Below, one piece after another: positions 1 through 7,630 of a stretch of 21,442 nt of DNA. Positions within the stretch are counted from its first letter, which is position 1, and the number at the start of each line of letters is the position of its first letter. Where the stretch lies: the NCBI GenBank assembly GCA_004553495.1, contig SFLE01000023.1, positions 1-21,442 on the forward strand. The letters run 5' to 3'. This DNA comes from Clostridiales bacterium (lineage in GTDB: Bacteria; Bacillota; Clostridia; Oscillospirales; Oscillospiraceae). The notes below the pieces were generated by a model, which was given only the letters and a program-made list of their open reading frames with translations, had not been told where the DNA came from and made no database searches. The position numbers and the translations under genes were made by a program.

Positions 1-130
1 GCAATTCCAGCGGTGTCAGTTTTGTTTTTGTTTGAATGCGCTGGTTGTTGTAGAAATAGATGTAGCCCTCTGCATTCAGTCGCTGCACCTCCGGCAGCAT
101 TTTCTGTACTTTCTCGTATTTCCTTGGCAT
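1..130 (-). pseudogene. IS3-family transposase remnant (orfA start fused to orfB end), cut by window edge
   Basis: The minus strand reads an uninterrupted 43-codon frame from an ATG at 130 to the window edge. The first 22 residues (MPRKYEKVQKMLPEVQRLNA and on) resemble the N-terminus of IS3-family OrfA proteins common in Clostridia. They run directly into YIYFYNNQRIQTKTKLTPLE, which resembles the extreme C-terminus of the OrfB DDE integrase (usually a YYNN-R pattern followed by a P-x-E/x-Y motif). The HTH remainder of OrfA and nearly all of the catalytic OrfB domain are absent between them. I infer an internally deleted, transposition-incompetent derivative. The family call rests on remembered motifs, so the exact IS subgroup is open. 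Confidence 0.6.
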
Positions 131-139
131 AAATAATTA

Positions 140-176
140 CCCCCTATGTAGTACTTCTATTTTCCTACATAGGGGG
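140..176. terminator. 12-bp perfect hairpin inside the IS end
   Basis: CCCCCTATGTAG (140-151) pairs perfectly with CTACATAGGGGG (165-176) around a 13-nt loop. On the plus strand it is followed by TGTTTTG, and on the minus strand by TAATTATTT, so either direction has only a moderate T tract. It could stop read-through into the transposase from outside, or terminate brnQ transcription. Many IS ends carry such a hairpin. Confidence 0.5.
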
Positions 177-212
177 TGTTTTGTCTATTGTCCGTTTTTA
201 CGGTTCGGTGCA
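144..212 (-). repeat. IS-end repeat, left copy (inverted relative to 7631-7698)
   Basis: The reverse complement of 144-212 matches 7631-7698 almost exactly, with one extra A in the right copy. It begins TGCACCGAACCG and includes ACGGACAATAGACAAAACAC. It lies immediately upstream of the transposase remnant's ATG, so it is the terminal segment of that element. It ends about 30 bp from the brnQ stop codon. Confidence 0.75.
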
Positions 213-241
213 CCATCTCGGTGCGGTCAAATTTATATTCT

Positions 242-1528
242 TCAGGCGGAGGCGGTCTCGCCCTTGGGGTGGACGAAAGCAGCTATCGCAAATGCCAGAG
301 CGCCGAACACGACTGCGGGCAGGATCCAGTAAAGACCGAGATCGTACAGCGGAAGCTCCTGAATGAAGGGCACCTTGAGAGTGCACAGAATGCTCGCGCC
401 GATAGCGCCTACGGCTGCCGCGCGGCTGACATAGTCATGGACCTTCGGCATGACGAGGGAGATGAAGATAACGACGAGCGCGGGGGGATAAACGATATCG
501 AGCACCGGCGCCGCTATCGCAACGATGCGGTCAAGACCGAGGTTTGAAACGACTGCGCTGAACACGCAGATGATGATAACGAACGCCTTGTAGGAGACCT
601 TGTTTTTGCACAGCTCGGCAAAATAGGCGGCTGCGGAGCTTGTAAGACCGATGGCGGTGGTAACGCACGCAAGTCCGACGACAACGCCGAAAATTATCAT
701 GCCTGCCTTGCCCATGAGAGCCTCGACTATAGCCATGACCAGCTCTGCACGGCCGATCTCGAGACCGTACTGAGCGGAAACGGTAGCGCCGAGATAGCAC
801 AGACCCATGTAAACGCCCAGCAGCAGAACGCCGGCGAGCACCGCGGAACCGGCGACTATCTTGAACTTTTTGCCCGACGAGGTGTAGCCCTTATTGGCAA
901 CGCTCTGCAGAACGATTATGCCGAACGGCAGCGCCGCCAGCGCGTCCATCGTCTGGTAACCCGCCTTTATGCCGCCGAGCGCGACATTGTCGGCGTTGGG
1001 GGTGAGGGAGATCTCACCGAGGGGAGTTGCGATGCCCTTTACGATGATAACAGCCAGACCGATGAGCAGCAGCGGGGTGAGGATGGAGCCCACGATGTCA
1101 ACGACTGCGGACTGGCGAATGCACAGGAAAAGAATAATTGCGAAGAATACTATAGAGAATACAACGGAGGATATGCCGCTTATATTCGGCACTATTGCCA
1201 TCTCAAATGTGGTGGCGGCGGTGCGGGGAATTGCGACCATGGGTCCGATGCAGAGTATGAGCGCGCTCATGAGCATAGCTGCGGGGACCTTGCCGAGCCT
1301 TGCTGTGACGGCTTCGCTGCTGCCTACGCGCAGAAGCGCAAACACCGCGAAAAGCGCAAGACCTATGTCGGCGATGAAGTACGCCGCGAAACCGCTGAGC
1401 CATTCGGGGCCAGCCTCAACGCCGAGATACGGGGGGAAGATAACATTGCCTGCGCCGAAAAACATCGCAAACAACGCAAATCCGACGACTATAATGTCGC
1501 GGACGGTGTGGTTTTTCTGCAAATTCAT
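242..1528 (-). CDS. brnQ: Branched-chain amino acid carrier BrnQ (LIV-II)
   Basis: This 428-residue polytopic membrane protein has the usual length for BrnQ and a dozen hydrophobic segments. Family hallmarks are clear: FFGAGNVIFPP at residues 23-33 and IGPMVAIPRTAATTFE at 94-109. Members of this family import leucine, isoleucine and valine with Na+ or H+ across the cytoplasmic membrane. The ATG at 1528 is preceded on the minus strand by AGAGGAC, a good ribosome binding site. The gene is divergent from a LysR-type regulator across 259 bp, an arrangement that often means the regulator controls the transporter; that is inference. Downstream it runs into the IS remnant with no strong terminator of its own other than the hairpin at 140-176. 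Confidence 0.93.
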   Translation of the reverse strand: MNLQKNHTVRDIIVVGFALFAMFFGAGNVIFPPYLGVEAGPEWLSGFAAYFIADIGLALFAVFALLRVGSSEAVTARLGKVPAAMLMSALILCIGPMVAIPRTAATTFEMAIVPNISGISSVVFSIVFFAIILFLCIRQSAVVDIVGSILTPLLLIGLAVIIVKGIATPLGEISLTPNADNVALGGIKAGYQTMDALAALPFGIIVLQSVANKGYTSSGKKFKIVAGSAVLAGVLLLGVYMGLCYLGATVSAQYGLEIGRAELVMAIVEALMGKAGMIIFGVVVGLACVTTAIGLTSSAAAYFAELCKNKVSYKAFVIIICVFSAVVSNLGLDRIVAIAAPVLDIVYPPALVVIFISLVMPKVHDYVSRAAAVGAIGASILCTLKVPFIQELPLYDLGLYWILPAVVFGALAFAIAAFVHPKGETASA

Positions 1529-1787
1529 TTGTTGTCCTCTTTCATCTGTTCTTTTTGCTCTCTTTTTTCAGCGTTTGCTTTAAAGCGCTGAAATATCTGA
1601 ATAAAGCATATCATTTTTTTAATGGCTTAGGAAATTCGCAATATTAAAGCCCTTATTAAAAACTTTAATACTATGCAGAAATAAATTTCATTTTTCCGGA
1701 CTGTTAACAATTGCGCAAAGCGGTTGAAACGGTGTCGAAAGCGTGGTATATTTGCTTGAATAATAATGCGCAAAGGACGGGGTAAAT
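1529..1787. promoter_or_regulatory. Divergent brnQ / lysR intergenic region
   Basis: This AT-rich 259-bp spacer separates two divergent genes and must hold both promoters. The lysR promoter is clear (1724-1752). The direct repeat TGCGCAAAG occurs at 1712-1720 and 1767-1775, 55 bp apart, bracketing that promoter; the first copy lies in the palindrome TTGCGCAA (1711-1718). These are candidate operator sites. On the minus strand a TATGCT near 1600 could be the brnQ -10, but its -35 is poor. Confidence 0.5.
1724..1752 (+). promoter_or_regulatory. Sigma-A-type promoter of the lysR gene
   Basis: TTGAAA (1724-1729), a 17-bp spacer and TATATT (1747-1752) form a near-consensus vegetative promoter. 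It lies 35 bp upstream of the lysR ATG, giving a very short leader. Confidence 0.6.
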
Positions 1788-2642
1788 ATGGATGACGGCA
1801 GACTCAGAGCGGTTTTAACGGCAGTTGATCGCGGCAGCTTCAGCAAGGCGGCTGCCGAGCTGGGGTATACCCAGTCGGCGATGACGCACCTTGTAAACAA
1901 CATAGAAGCAGAGCTCGGCTGCACCCTGCTGCGCCGCGGAAGTCACGGTGTTGCGCTCTCCGAGGAGGGCGAAAAGCTCCTGCCGTATATCAAAAGCGTC
2001 CTGAGTGCGTGCGACGCGCTGAAAATGGCTGCGTTGGAGCTCGGCAAAACACAGGAACAGCAGCTCAATATCGGCTGCTTTGCCAGCATTGCGAGAAGCG
2101 AGCTGCCGACGATTCTGCACCGCTTCGGCGAAAAATACCCCGATATAAAGGTAAATGTGCTCGTGCGAGGCTTTGAAATGCCGAAGCTGCTCGAAAAAGG
2201 CGAGGTGCAGCTCGCGCTCGTTGACGAGACCTGCGCCGAGGGCTTCGACTGGACCCCGCTACGCAAGGTGCCGCTGGTCGCGGTCGTACCGCCGAAATTC
2301 AAGTGGGATAAGGAAAAAATATCGCTTTCAAAGCTGCTTGAAAGCCCGCTTATATCCTGCCCCGAGCAGTATATTGAAAAGCTGCTGCCGCCGGATACGA
2401 AGAAGATCCAGGTAACAGCCACCGATGACGGTACGATACTGTCCATGGTCGCGGGCGGGCTCGGTGTTGCGGTGCTGTCCTCGCTGTCGCTGACGGGCTA
2501 TGAGGGCACGGTGCGCACGATAGAGCTCGATGAGCCCATAGTCGTAAGGATAGGCGTCGCGGTGAGAAATTCGGCATCGCAGAGCAGCGCCGTTCGCAGG
2601 TTTGTAAGGTTTGTAAAGAGCTGCTATCCCGATGAGGGTTGA
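1788..2642 (+). CDS. LysR-family transcriptional regulator
   Basis: This 284-residue protein has the two-domain LysR plan. An N-terminal winged HTH (about residues 1-60) contains GSFSKAAAELGYTQSAMTHL followed by the linker helix. The C-terminal half resembles the periplasmic-binding-protein-like effector domain of this family. It is slightly shorter than the typical 290-300 residues, but complete. The ATG at 1788 follows AAAGGACGGGG. Divergence from brnQ suggests that it controls branched-chain amino acid uptake, or that it also controls the GNAT gene 10 bp downstream. The effector cannot be predicted from sequence. Confidence 0.9.
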   Translation: MDDGRLRAVLTAVDRGSFSKAAAELGYTQSAMTHLVNNIEAELGCTLLRRGSHGVALSEEGEKLLPYIKSVLSACDALKMAALELGKTQEQQLNIGCFASIARSELPTILHRFGEKYPDIKVNVLVRGFEMPKLLEKGEVQLALVDETCAEGFDWTPLRKVPLVAVVPPKFKWDKEKISLSKLLESPLISCPEQYIEKLLPPDTKKIQVTATDDGTILSMVAGGLGVAVLSSLSLTGYEGTVRTIELDEPIVVRIGVAVRNSASQSSAVRRFVRFVKSCYPDEG

Positions 2643-2652
2643 GGAATAATAA

Positions 2653-3183
2653 ATGATATTTGAACGAGTCACCGACGCAAGACACGAGATGTTCAGCGCC
2701 GCAATGGAGCTGTACCACAGCAGCTTTCCGGAGCATGAGCGGCGTCTTGCGCCGTCGCAGAAGCGCATACTCTCCGACCCGGAGTACAACTTCATGCTCA
2801 TATACAGCGGCGATACCTTCGTGGGACTTATGCTGTATTGGGAGAACGATGATTTTATATATCTTGAGCATTTCTGCACTCTGCCGGAAATGCGCGGCAA
2901 GGGTCTCGGCGCAAAGGCGCTAAAAAAGCTCGTCTCCGGCGGAAAGACCGTTATACTCGAGATAGACCCGCCCGAGAATGAAATATCCCGCCGCAGGCGC
3001 GCGTTTTACGAGCGCTGCGGCTTTTTGTGCAACGGCTATGACTATATCCACCTGCCGTATAGACCGGAGGACGCCGGTCACAGGCTCGTTATAATGTCAA
3101 GCCCCGCTGCCGTTGACGAGGCGCGGTTTGAAGCGTTCAGAGACTATATGCGCAGCCGCGTTATGCTGTCGGCAATGGAGTGA
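2653..3183 (+). CDS. GNAT-family N-acetyltransferase
   Basis: The 176-residue product carries the acetyl-CoA binding motif A as EMRGKGLGAKALK (79-91, R-G-K-G-L-G loop), after the beta-4 strand FIYLEHFCTL. A motif-B-like RRAFYERCGF follows at 115-124. GNAT enzymes transfer an acetyl group from acetyl-CoA to an amine; the substrate here is unknown. The C-terminal 35 residues extend past the core fold. The ATG is 10 bp after the lysR stop with GAGG just upstream, so the two genes are probably co-transcribed. The stop is followed directly by the Pho-box repeats of phoP. Confidence 0.85.
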   Translation: MIFERVTDARHEMFSAAMELYHSSFPEHERRLAPSQKRILSDPEYNFMLIYSGDTFVGLMLYWENDDFIYLEHFCTLPEMRGKGLGAKALKKLVSGGKTVILEIDPPENEISRRRRAFYERCGFLCNGYDYIHLPYRPEDAGHRLVIMSSPAAVDEARFEAFRDYMRSRVMLSAME

Positions 3184-3219
3184 TTTTACACCGATTTTAC
3201 ATTTGAAAGATATTTTACA
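3184..3219 (+). promoter_or_regulatory. Pho-box-like repeats upstream of phoPR
   Basis: Three exact TTTTACA heptamers lie at 3184-3190, 3195-3201 and 3213-3219. The first two are spaced 11 bp start to start, the period of tandem PhoP half-sites in Bacillus (TTAACA-like repeats). A TAATAT/GATAAT -10 candidate follows at 3232-3239. Position immediately before a PhoP-type gene suggests autoregulation. The first two repeats match the arrangement at 5772-5789. Confidence 0.65.
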
Positions 3220-3264
3220 TTACGCTTTGAGGATAATATAGAGGTAAACAAGGGAGTGAGAGCG

Positions 3265-3933
3265 ATGATATTTTGTGTTGAAGACGATTCCGGTATTCGT
3301 GACCTTATGATATACACGCTCAATGCATCGGGCTTTGAGGCGGTCGGCTTTGCCGATGCCCGCGAGTTTTTCGCGGCTATGGCGCAGAAAACGCCGGATC
3401 TTATCATGCTCGATATAATGCTTCCCGGTGAGGACGGCGTATCCGTTCTCAAAAAGCTGCGCAGAAATCCCGCTACGGAGGCGATACCCGTCATTATGGC
3501 GACGGCGAAGGGCAATGAGTATGACAAGGTGCTGGGGCTCGACCTCGGCGCGGACGATTACCTTGCAAAGCCGTTCGGCATGATGGAAATGGTGTCCCGC
3601 GTGCGCGCGGTGCTCAGGCGCAGCCAGCCCAGAGCGCAGAGCCAGGTGCTCAGGTTCGGCGCGCTGGAGATGAACATACCCGAGCACACGGTCACTGCCG
3701 CGGGCAAACGGGTACAGCTCACACTCAAGGAGTTTGATCTGCTGCGCAAGTTCATGGAAAATCCGGAAAGGGCGTTCACGCGCGAGCAGCTTCTGGCAAC
3801 GGTCTGGTGCGAGGATTTCCTCGGCGAGACGCGCACCGTCGATGTTCACATCGGCACTCTGCGTCAGAAGCTCGGCGCCTGCGGGGGCTATATCCGGACT
3901 GTGCGCGGAGTGGGCTATCGTATGGAGGCGTAG
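3265..3933 (+). CDS. phoP: OmpR/PhoB-type response regulator (PhoP-like)
   Basis: The protein has 222 residues from the ATG at 3265. I prefer this start to a GTG at 3256 because GGGAG (3252-3256) sits 8 bp before the ATG and the product begins with the canonical MIFCVEDD. The receiver domain (1-115) has acidic residues E6/D7/D8, phospho-acceptor D50 in LDIMLPGEDG, and the conserved Thr and Lys in ATAKG and AKPF. The C-terminal winged helix (about 130-222) has LTLKEFDLL and VDVHIGTLRQKLG. Linkage to phoR, the Pho boxes and a downstream Na/Pi cotransporter supports control of phosphate starvation genes. The PhoP assignment is by context; other OmpR-family roles are possible. Confidence 0.88.
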   Translation: MIFCVEDDSGIRDLMIYTLNASGFEAVGFADAREFFAAMAQKTPDLIMLDIMLPGEDGVSVLKKLRRNPATEAIPVIMATAKGNEYDKVLGLDLGADDYLAKPFGMMEMVSRVRAVLRRSQPRAQSQVLRFGALEMNIPEHTVTAAGKRVQLTLKEFDLLRKFMENPERAFTREQLLATVWCEDFLGETRTVDVHIGTLRQKLGACGGYIRTVRGVGYRMEA

Positions 3934-3936
3934 TGT

Positions 3937-5586
3937 ATGACAAAGCGTATATTCCGCTCGATATTCGCCGTTGCGGCGGCGGTGCTGCTGGCATCGTTCG
4001 TGCTGATAACCGGCGTTTTGTACGAGCATTTTTCAAACAACCAGATGGAACAGCTTCGGGCGCAGACGAGCCTTGCCGCACAGGGTGTGGAGAAAAGCGG
4101 CGATGATTATTTCGTCGGGCTCAAGACCCGAAGCTTTCGCGTTACATGGATAGCATCCGACGGCACCGTGCTGTATGACAGCGAAGCCGACCCCGCGGAG
4201 ATGGAAAACCATGCGTCGCGCGAGGAGGTGAGCCAGGCACTCAAGGACGGTACCGGCGAGAGCACCCGCTATTCCACAACGCTCATGGAGCGGCGGCTTT
4301 ATTCGGCTCAGCGCCTTTCCGACGGAACGGTCATCAGACTCTCGTGCGTGCAGTACACGCCATTGACGCTGGTGCTCGGCATGATCCAGCCCGTTGTCGT
4401 CATCGCTGCTGTCGCGCTCGGCGCTTCGCTGTGGCTCGCATCGGGGCTTTCAAAGCGCATAGTGCGTCCGCTCAATGAGCTCACGCTCGATCAGCCCGAA
4501 AAGATACAGACCTATGAGGAGCTGACGCCCCTCACCGAAAAGCTGCGCAGCCAGCAGAACCAGCTTCGCTATCAGGAGCAGGAGCTGCGCCGCAGGCGTG
4601 ATGAGTTCGACGCAGCCACCGCCGGAATGATAGAGGGACTCGTGCTTTTAAACGAGCAGGGCATCATTCTGAGCATAAACAACGCAGCCACAAGGTTTCT
4701 GAATATAAGCCGCTACTGCGTCGGCAAGGATATTCTGTTGCTGAACAATTCCCTTGAGATGCAGGAGCTTCTCGGCAAGGCCCGCTCCGGCGAGCACGGC
4801 GAGATGGAGACCATTCACGGCGGCGTTAACTACCGCGTTTACGCAAGCCCCGTTATCTCCGGCGAAAAGGTCACAGGCGCGGTGCTGCTGATAATCGACA
4901 TGACCGAAAAGGAGAAGGCGGAGCGCCTGCGCCGCGAGTTCTCCGCAAATGTTTCCCACGAGCTCAAAACGCCGCTGCATACCATATCCGGCTGCGCCGA
5001 GATACTGGCAAACGGCATTGTAAAGTCCGAGGATGTGCCGCATTTCGCGCTCCAGATCCAGTCCGAGGCAAAGCGGATGATAAAGCTCGTTGAGGACATA
5101 ATAAAGCTTTCGCATCTGGACGAGGGCGCCGAGGATATGCAGCGCGAGCCGGTCGATCTCAAGACCGTTGCGAGCACGACGGTCGAAAATCTCAAGCCTG
5201 CCGCGAAGGAGGCGGGTGTTGAGCTGTCCGTTGACGGCGACAGCGCGGTGATGACCGGCATACCGCAGCTTCTGGAGGCGATAGTGTATAACCTCTGCGA
5301 GAATGCGATAAAGTACAATCACTCCGGCGGCTATGTAAAGGTCACAACGCGCAAAACGGAAAAGTCGGTCGTTCTGACCGTTGAGGATAACGGCATCGGT
5401 ATCCCCGAGGAGCAGCAGGAGCGTATATTCGAGCGCTTCTACCGCGTCGATAAGAGTCATTCCAAGGAGGTCGGCGGCACGGGGCTCGGGCTTTCGATAG
5501 TAAAACACGCCGCGGCCCTGCACAACGCGTCTATCAGCATGCACAGCGCCGTCGGCGAGGGCACCAGCATCAGCGTTGTTTTTTAG
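3937..5586 (+). CDS. phoR: Sensor histidine kinase (PhoR-like)
   Basis: The 549-residue membrane kinase starts 3 bp after the regulator's stop, with GGAGG inside the end of that gene, so the pair is translationally close. Transmembrane helices at about 9-30 and 143-170 flank an extracellular sensor of about 110 residues. A PAS domain (about 222-325) follows, then HisKA with phospho-accepting H341 in SANVSHELKTPL, and a HATPase domain with N-box N456 (LCENAIKY), G1 DNGIGIP (484-490), F-box FERFYRVD (498-505) and G2 GGTGLGLS (513-520). The architecture and size match PhoR of Firmicutes, which phosphorylates PhoP under phosphate limitation. Confidence 0.88.
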   Translation: MTKRIFRSIFAVAAAVLLASFVLITGVLYEHFSNNQMEQLRAQTSLAAQGVEKSGDDYFVGLKTRSFRVTWIASDGTVLYDSEADPAEMENHASREEVSQALKDGTGESTRYSTTLMERRLYSAQRLSDGTVIRLSCVQYTPLTLVLGMIQPVVVIAAVALGASLWLASGLSKRIVRPLNELTLDQPEKIQTYEELTPLTEKLRSQQNQLRYQEQELRRRRDEFDAATAGMIEGLVLLNEQGIILSINNAATRFLNISRYCVGKDILLLNNSLEMQELLGKARSGEHGEMETIHGGVNYRVYASPVISGEKVTGAVLLIIDMTEKEKAERLRREFSANVSHELKTPLHTISGCAEILANGIVKSEDVPHFALQIQSEAKRMIKLVEDIIKLSHLDEGAEDMQREPVDLKTVASTTVENLKPAAKEAGVELSVDGDSAVMTGIPQLLEAIVYNLCENAIKYNHSGGYVKVTTRKTEKSVVLTVEDNGIGIPEEQQERIFERFYRVDKSHSKEVGGTGLGLSIVKHAAALHNASISMHSAVGEGTSISVVF

Positions 5587-5696
5587 TTACGCCTTTGGGC
5601 ACCTACGGATACGGTAATTGCGGTGTCCCGACCGGTGAGTGCCAACGAGACCGGTAAACTGCCGTAATAAATCAATACCGAATGAACTTCAGCAAA
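5587..5696 (+). other. Structured 3' region downstream of phoR, unassigned
   Basis: No gene is visible in this stretch, but several complementary segments are. GGGCACC can pair with GGTGTCCC with a single bulged T, ACCGGT occurs twice as a self-complementary pair around a 13-nt loop, and TACGG can alternatively pair with CCGTA. The intrinsic terminator at 5697-5726 follows. It could be a 3'-UTR-derived RNA or a riboswitch-like element. I could not match it to any class I know. Confidence 0.35.
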
Positions 5697-5726
5697 ACGG
5701 AGCAGGTCAGCCTGCTCCGTTTTTTT
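5697..5726 (+). terminator. Intrinsic terminator of phoPR
   Basis: ACGGAGCAGG (5697-5706) pairs perfectly with CCTGCTCCGT (5711-5720) around a TCAG loop, followed by six more Ts. It separates phoPR transcription from the cotransporter, which has its own Pho-box promoter. Confidence 0.9.
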
Positions 5727-5749
5727 CAGTGGCGTTTTTTCAGAGGCGG

Positions 5750-5851
5750 TTTTACGCACCTACGGCAACGGTTTTACATTGATTTTACACAGCACGGATA
5801 ATTGATTTGATATTCTCCGGTTACAATCTAAAGTGTAAAAAGGTTGTAAAA
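5750..5851 (+). promoter_or_regulatory. Pho-box array of the Na/Pi cotransporter
   Basis: TTTTACA occurs at 5772-5778 and 5783-5789 (11-bp period). TTTTACG at 5750-5756 lies exactly two periods upstream. A second pair in the opposite orientation, TGTAAAA at 5834-5840 and 5845-5851, also has an 11-bp period and abuts the ribosome binding site. A TATTCT -10 candidate is at 5811-5816. The pair at 5772 shares the pattern TTTTACA-NNGA-TTTTACA with the phoP upstream region. Confidence 0.65.
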
Positions 5852-5864
5852 GAGGAGATAGAGA

Positions 5865-7604
5865 ATGAGTATATTCGACGCGCTTAAAATGATAGGCGGA
5901 TTGTGCCTGTTCCTGTTCGGCATGAACATCATGGGTCAGGCGCTTGAGAGACGCGCCGGCAGCAGGCTGCGCACCACACTTGAAAAAATGACCGGCAAAA
6001 CGATGACGGGTTTCCTCACCGGTCTTATGATAACCGCGATAATCCAGAGCTCATCTGCGACCACCGTCATGGTCGTCGGCTTTGTAAACTCGGGGCTCAT
6101 GACGCTGCGTCAGGCGATAAACGTCATAATGGGTGCAAATATCGGAACGACCGTCACCGCATGGCTTTTGAGTCTCGGCGGCATAAGCGGCGATACGCTT
6201 TGGGTGCAGCTTTTAAAGCCCTCGTCGTTCACTCCGGTGCTCGCGCTTGTCGGCATCATACTTTATATGTTCTGCAAGGACGGCAAGAAAAACGACACCG
6301 GCATGATCCTGCTCGGCTTTGCAACGCTCATGTTCGGCATGGAGACCATGAGCGGTTCGGTATCGGGACTGCGTGATGTTCCGGCGTTCAGGCAGATGTT
6401 CATTGCGTTTACAAACCCCGTACTCGGCGTTCTCGCGGGCGCGGTGCTCACGGGCATAATCCAGTCGAGCTCGGCGTCGGTCGGCATATTGCAGGCGCTG
6501 GCTCTGTCGGGTCAGGTAACCTACGGCGCGGCGATCCCCATAATCATGGGTCAGAATATCGGCACCTGTGTAACGGCGCTCATATCCTCCGTCGGAACGA
6601 GCAAAAACGCAAAGCGCGCCGCCGTTGTACACCTCTCGTTCAATGTCATCGGCACGATAGTCTGGCTGTCGGTGTTCTGCATCGTCCGCGCAGTTGCGTC
6701 GCCGGCAATACTCGGCGAGAGCGCGACAATGTACGGCATCGCAATAGCGCACTCGGCGTTCAATATACTGTGCACGGCGATACTGCTGCCGGCATCGGGA
6801 ATGCTTGAAAGGCTCGCTATCCGCATAGTGCCCGACGGCAAGAATGCCGAGGGTGAGGCAACTTTAGACGAGCGCCTTCTCGCAACTCCTCCGCTTGCTC
6901 TCGAGCAGTGCAGAGTAGTCGCCGAGGACATGGCATACTATGCCTCGGGCGCTATGAAGAGCGCGATGGCATGCATCACAAATTATGACCGCAAGACGAC
7001 CGATCAGGTGCGCGAGGCGGAGAACATGACAGATAAATATGAGGATATGCTCGGCACATATCTGCTGAAGCTGGGAGCCGAGCCGCTCAGCGACGGCGCG
7101 AGCGAGGAGGTCACCGAGCTGCTCAAGCTCATCGGTGATTTCGAGCGCATCGGCGACCATGCGGTGAACATAGTCGAATCGGCTCAGGAGCTGCACGATA
7201 AGCAGCTCGGCTTCAGCGCTCCGGCGCAGGAGGAGCTCAGCGTCATGACCGCCGCGGTGAGCGAGGTGCTCGACATGGCGATAAAGGCGTTTGCCGAAGC
7301 GGACATAAACGCCGCGAAATGCGTAGAGCCGCTTGAGCAGGTAGTTGACGACTTAAAGGACGAGCTGCGCACAAGGCACATACTGCGCATGAAAAAGGGC
7401 GAGTGCAGCATAGAGACGGGCTTTGTCTGGTCCGATCTGCTTACCAATTTCGAGCGCGTGTCCGACCACTGCTCGAATGTCGCGCTCGGCGTTCTCGATG
7501 CGCAGAAGCACACCCTCAGTGTCCACAAGACCCAGCACGAGCGCGCCGACGATCCCGATTTCGACACCGCTTACCACAGATATTCCGAAAAATATGCCAT
7601 ATAG
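5865..7604 (+). CDS. Na+/phosphate cotransporter with C-terminal PhoU-like domain
   Basis: The 579-residue protein belongs to the PNaS (Na/Pi cotransporter II) family, which couples sodium entry to phosphate import across the cytoplasmic membrane. The membrane part (about 1-320) holds the family's inverted repeat with signature QSSSATT at 61-67 and QSSSASV at 200-206. From about 350 to 560 a hydrophilic helical region resembles tandem PhoU helices, with DFERIGDHAVNI and NFERVSDHCSNV. This fusion and length are usual for bacterial members. The ATG at 5865 follows AGAGGAGAT. Pho boxes upstream and adjacency to phoPR indicate induction on phosphate limitation. The transcript probably ends at the hairpin element at 7649-7739. 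Confidence 0.9.
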   Translation: MSIFDALKMIGGLCLFLFGMNIMGQALERRAGSRLRTTLEKMTGKTMTGFLTGLMITAIIQSSSATTVMVVGFVNSGLMTLRQAINVIMGANIGTTVTAWLLSLGGISGDTLWVQLLKPSSFTPVLALVGIILYMFCKDGKKNDTGMILLGFATLMFGMETMSGSVSGLRDVPAFRQMFIAFTNPVLGVLAGAVLTGIIQSSSASVGILQALALSGQVTYGAAIPIIMGQNIGTCVTALISSVGTSKNAKRAAVVHLSFNVIGTIVWLSVFCIVRAVASPAILGESATMYGIAIAHSAFNILCTAILLPASGMLERLAIRIVPDGKNAEGEATLDERLLATPPLALEQCRVVAEDMAYYASGAMKSAMACITNYDRKTTDQVREAENMTDKYEDMLGTYLLKLGAEPLSDGASEEVTELLKLIGDFERIGDHAVNIVESAQELHDKQLGFSAPAQEELSVMTAAVSEVLDMAIKAFAEADINAAKCVEPLEQVVDDLKDELRTRHILRMKKGECSIETGFVWSDLLTNFERVSDHCSNVALGVLDAQKHTLSVHKTQHERADDPDFDTAYHRYSEKYAI

Positions 7605-7630
7605 GTCACATAGAAAACTCCGGAGCGTTC

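Noticed and set aside
5587..5696. Cobalamin riboswitch
   Set aside because: Only scattered echoes (GGTGAG, ACTGCC) are present; the B12-box and expected stems are missing, and neighbouring genes are not cobalamin related.
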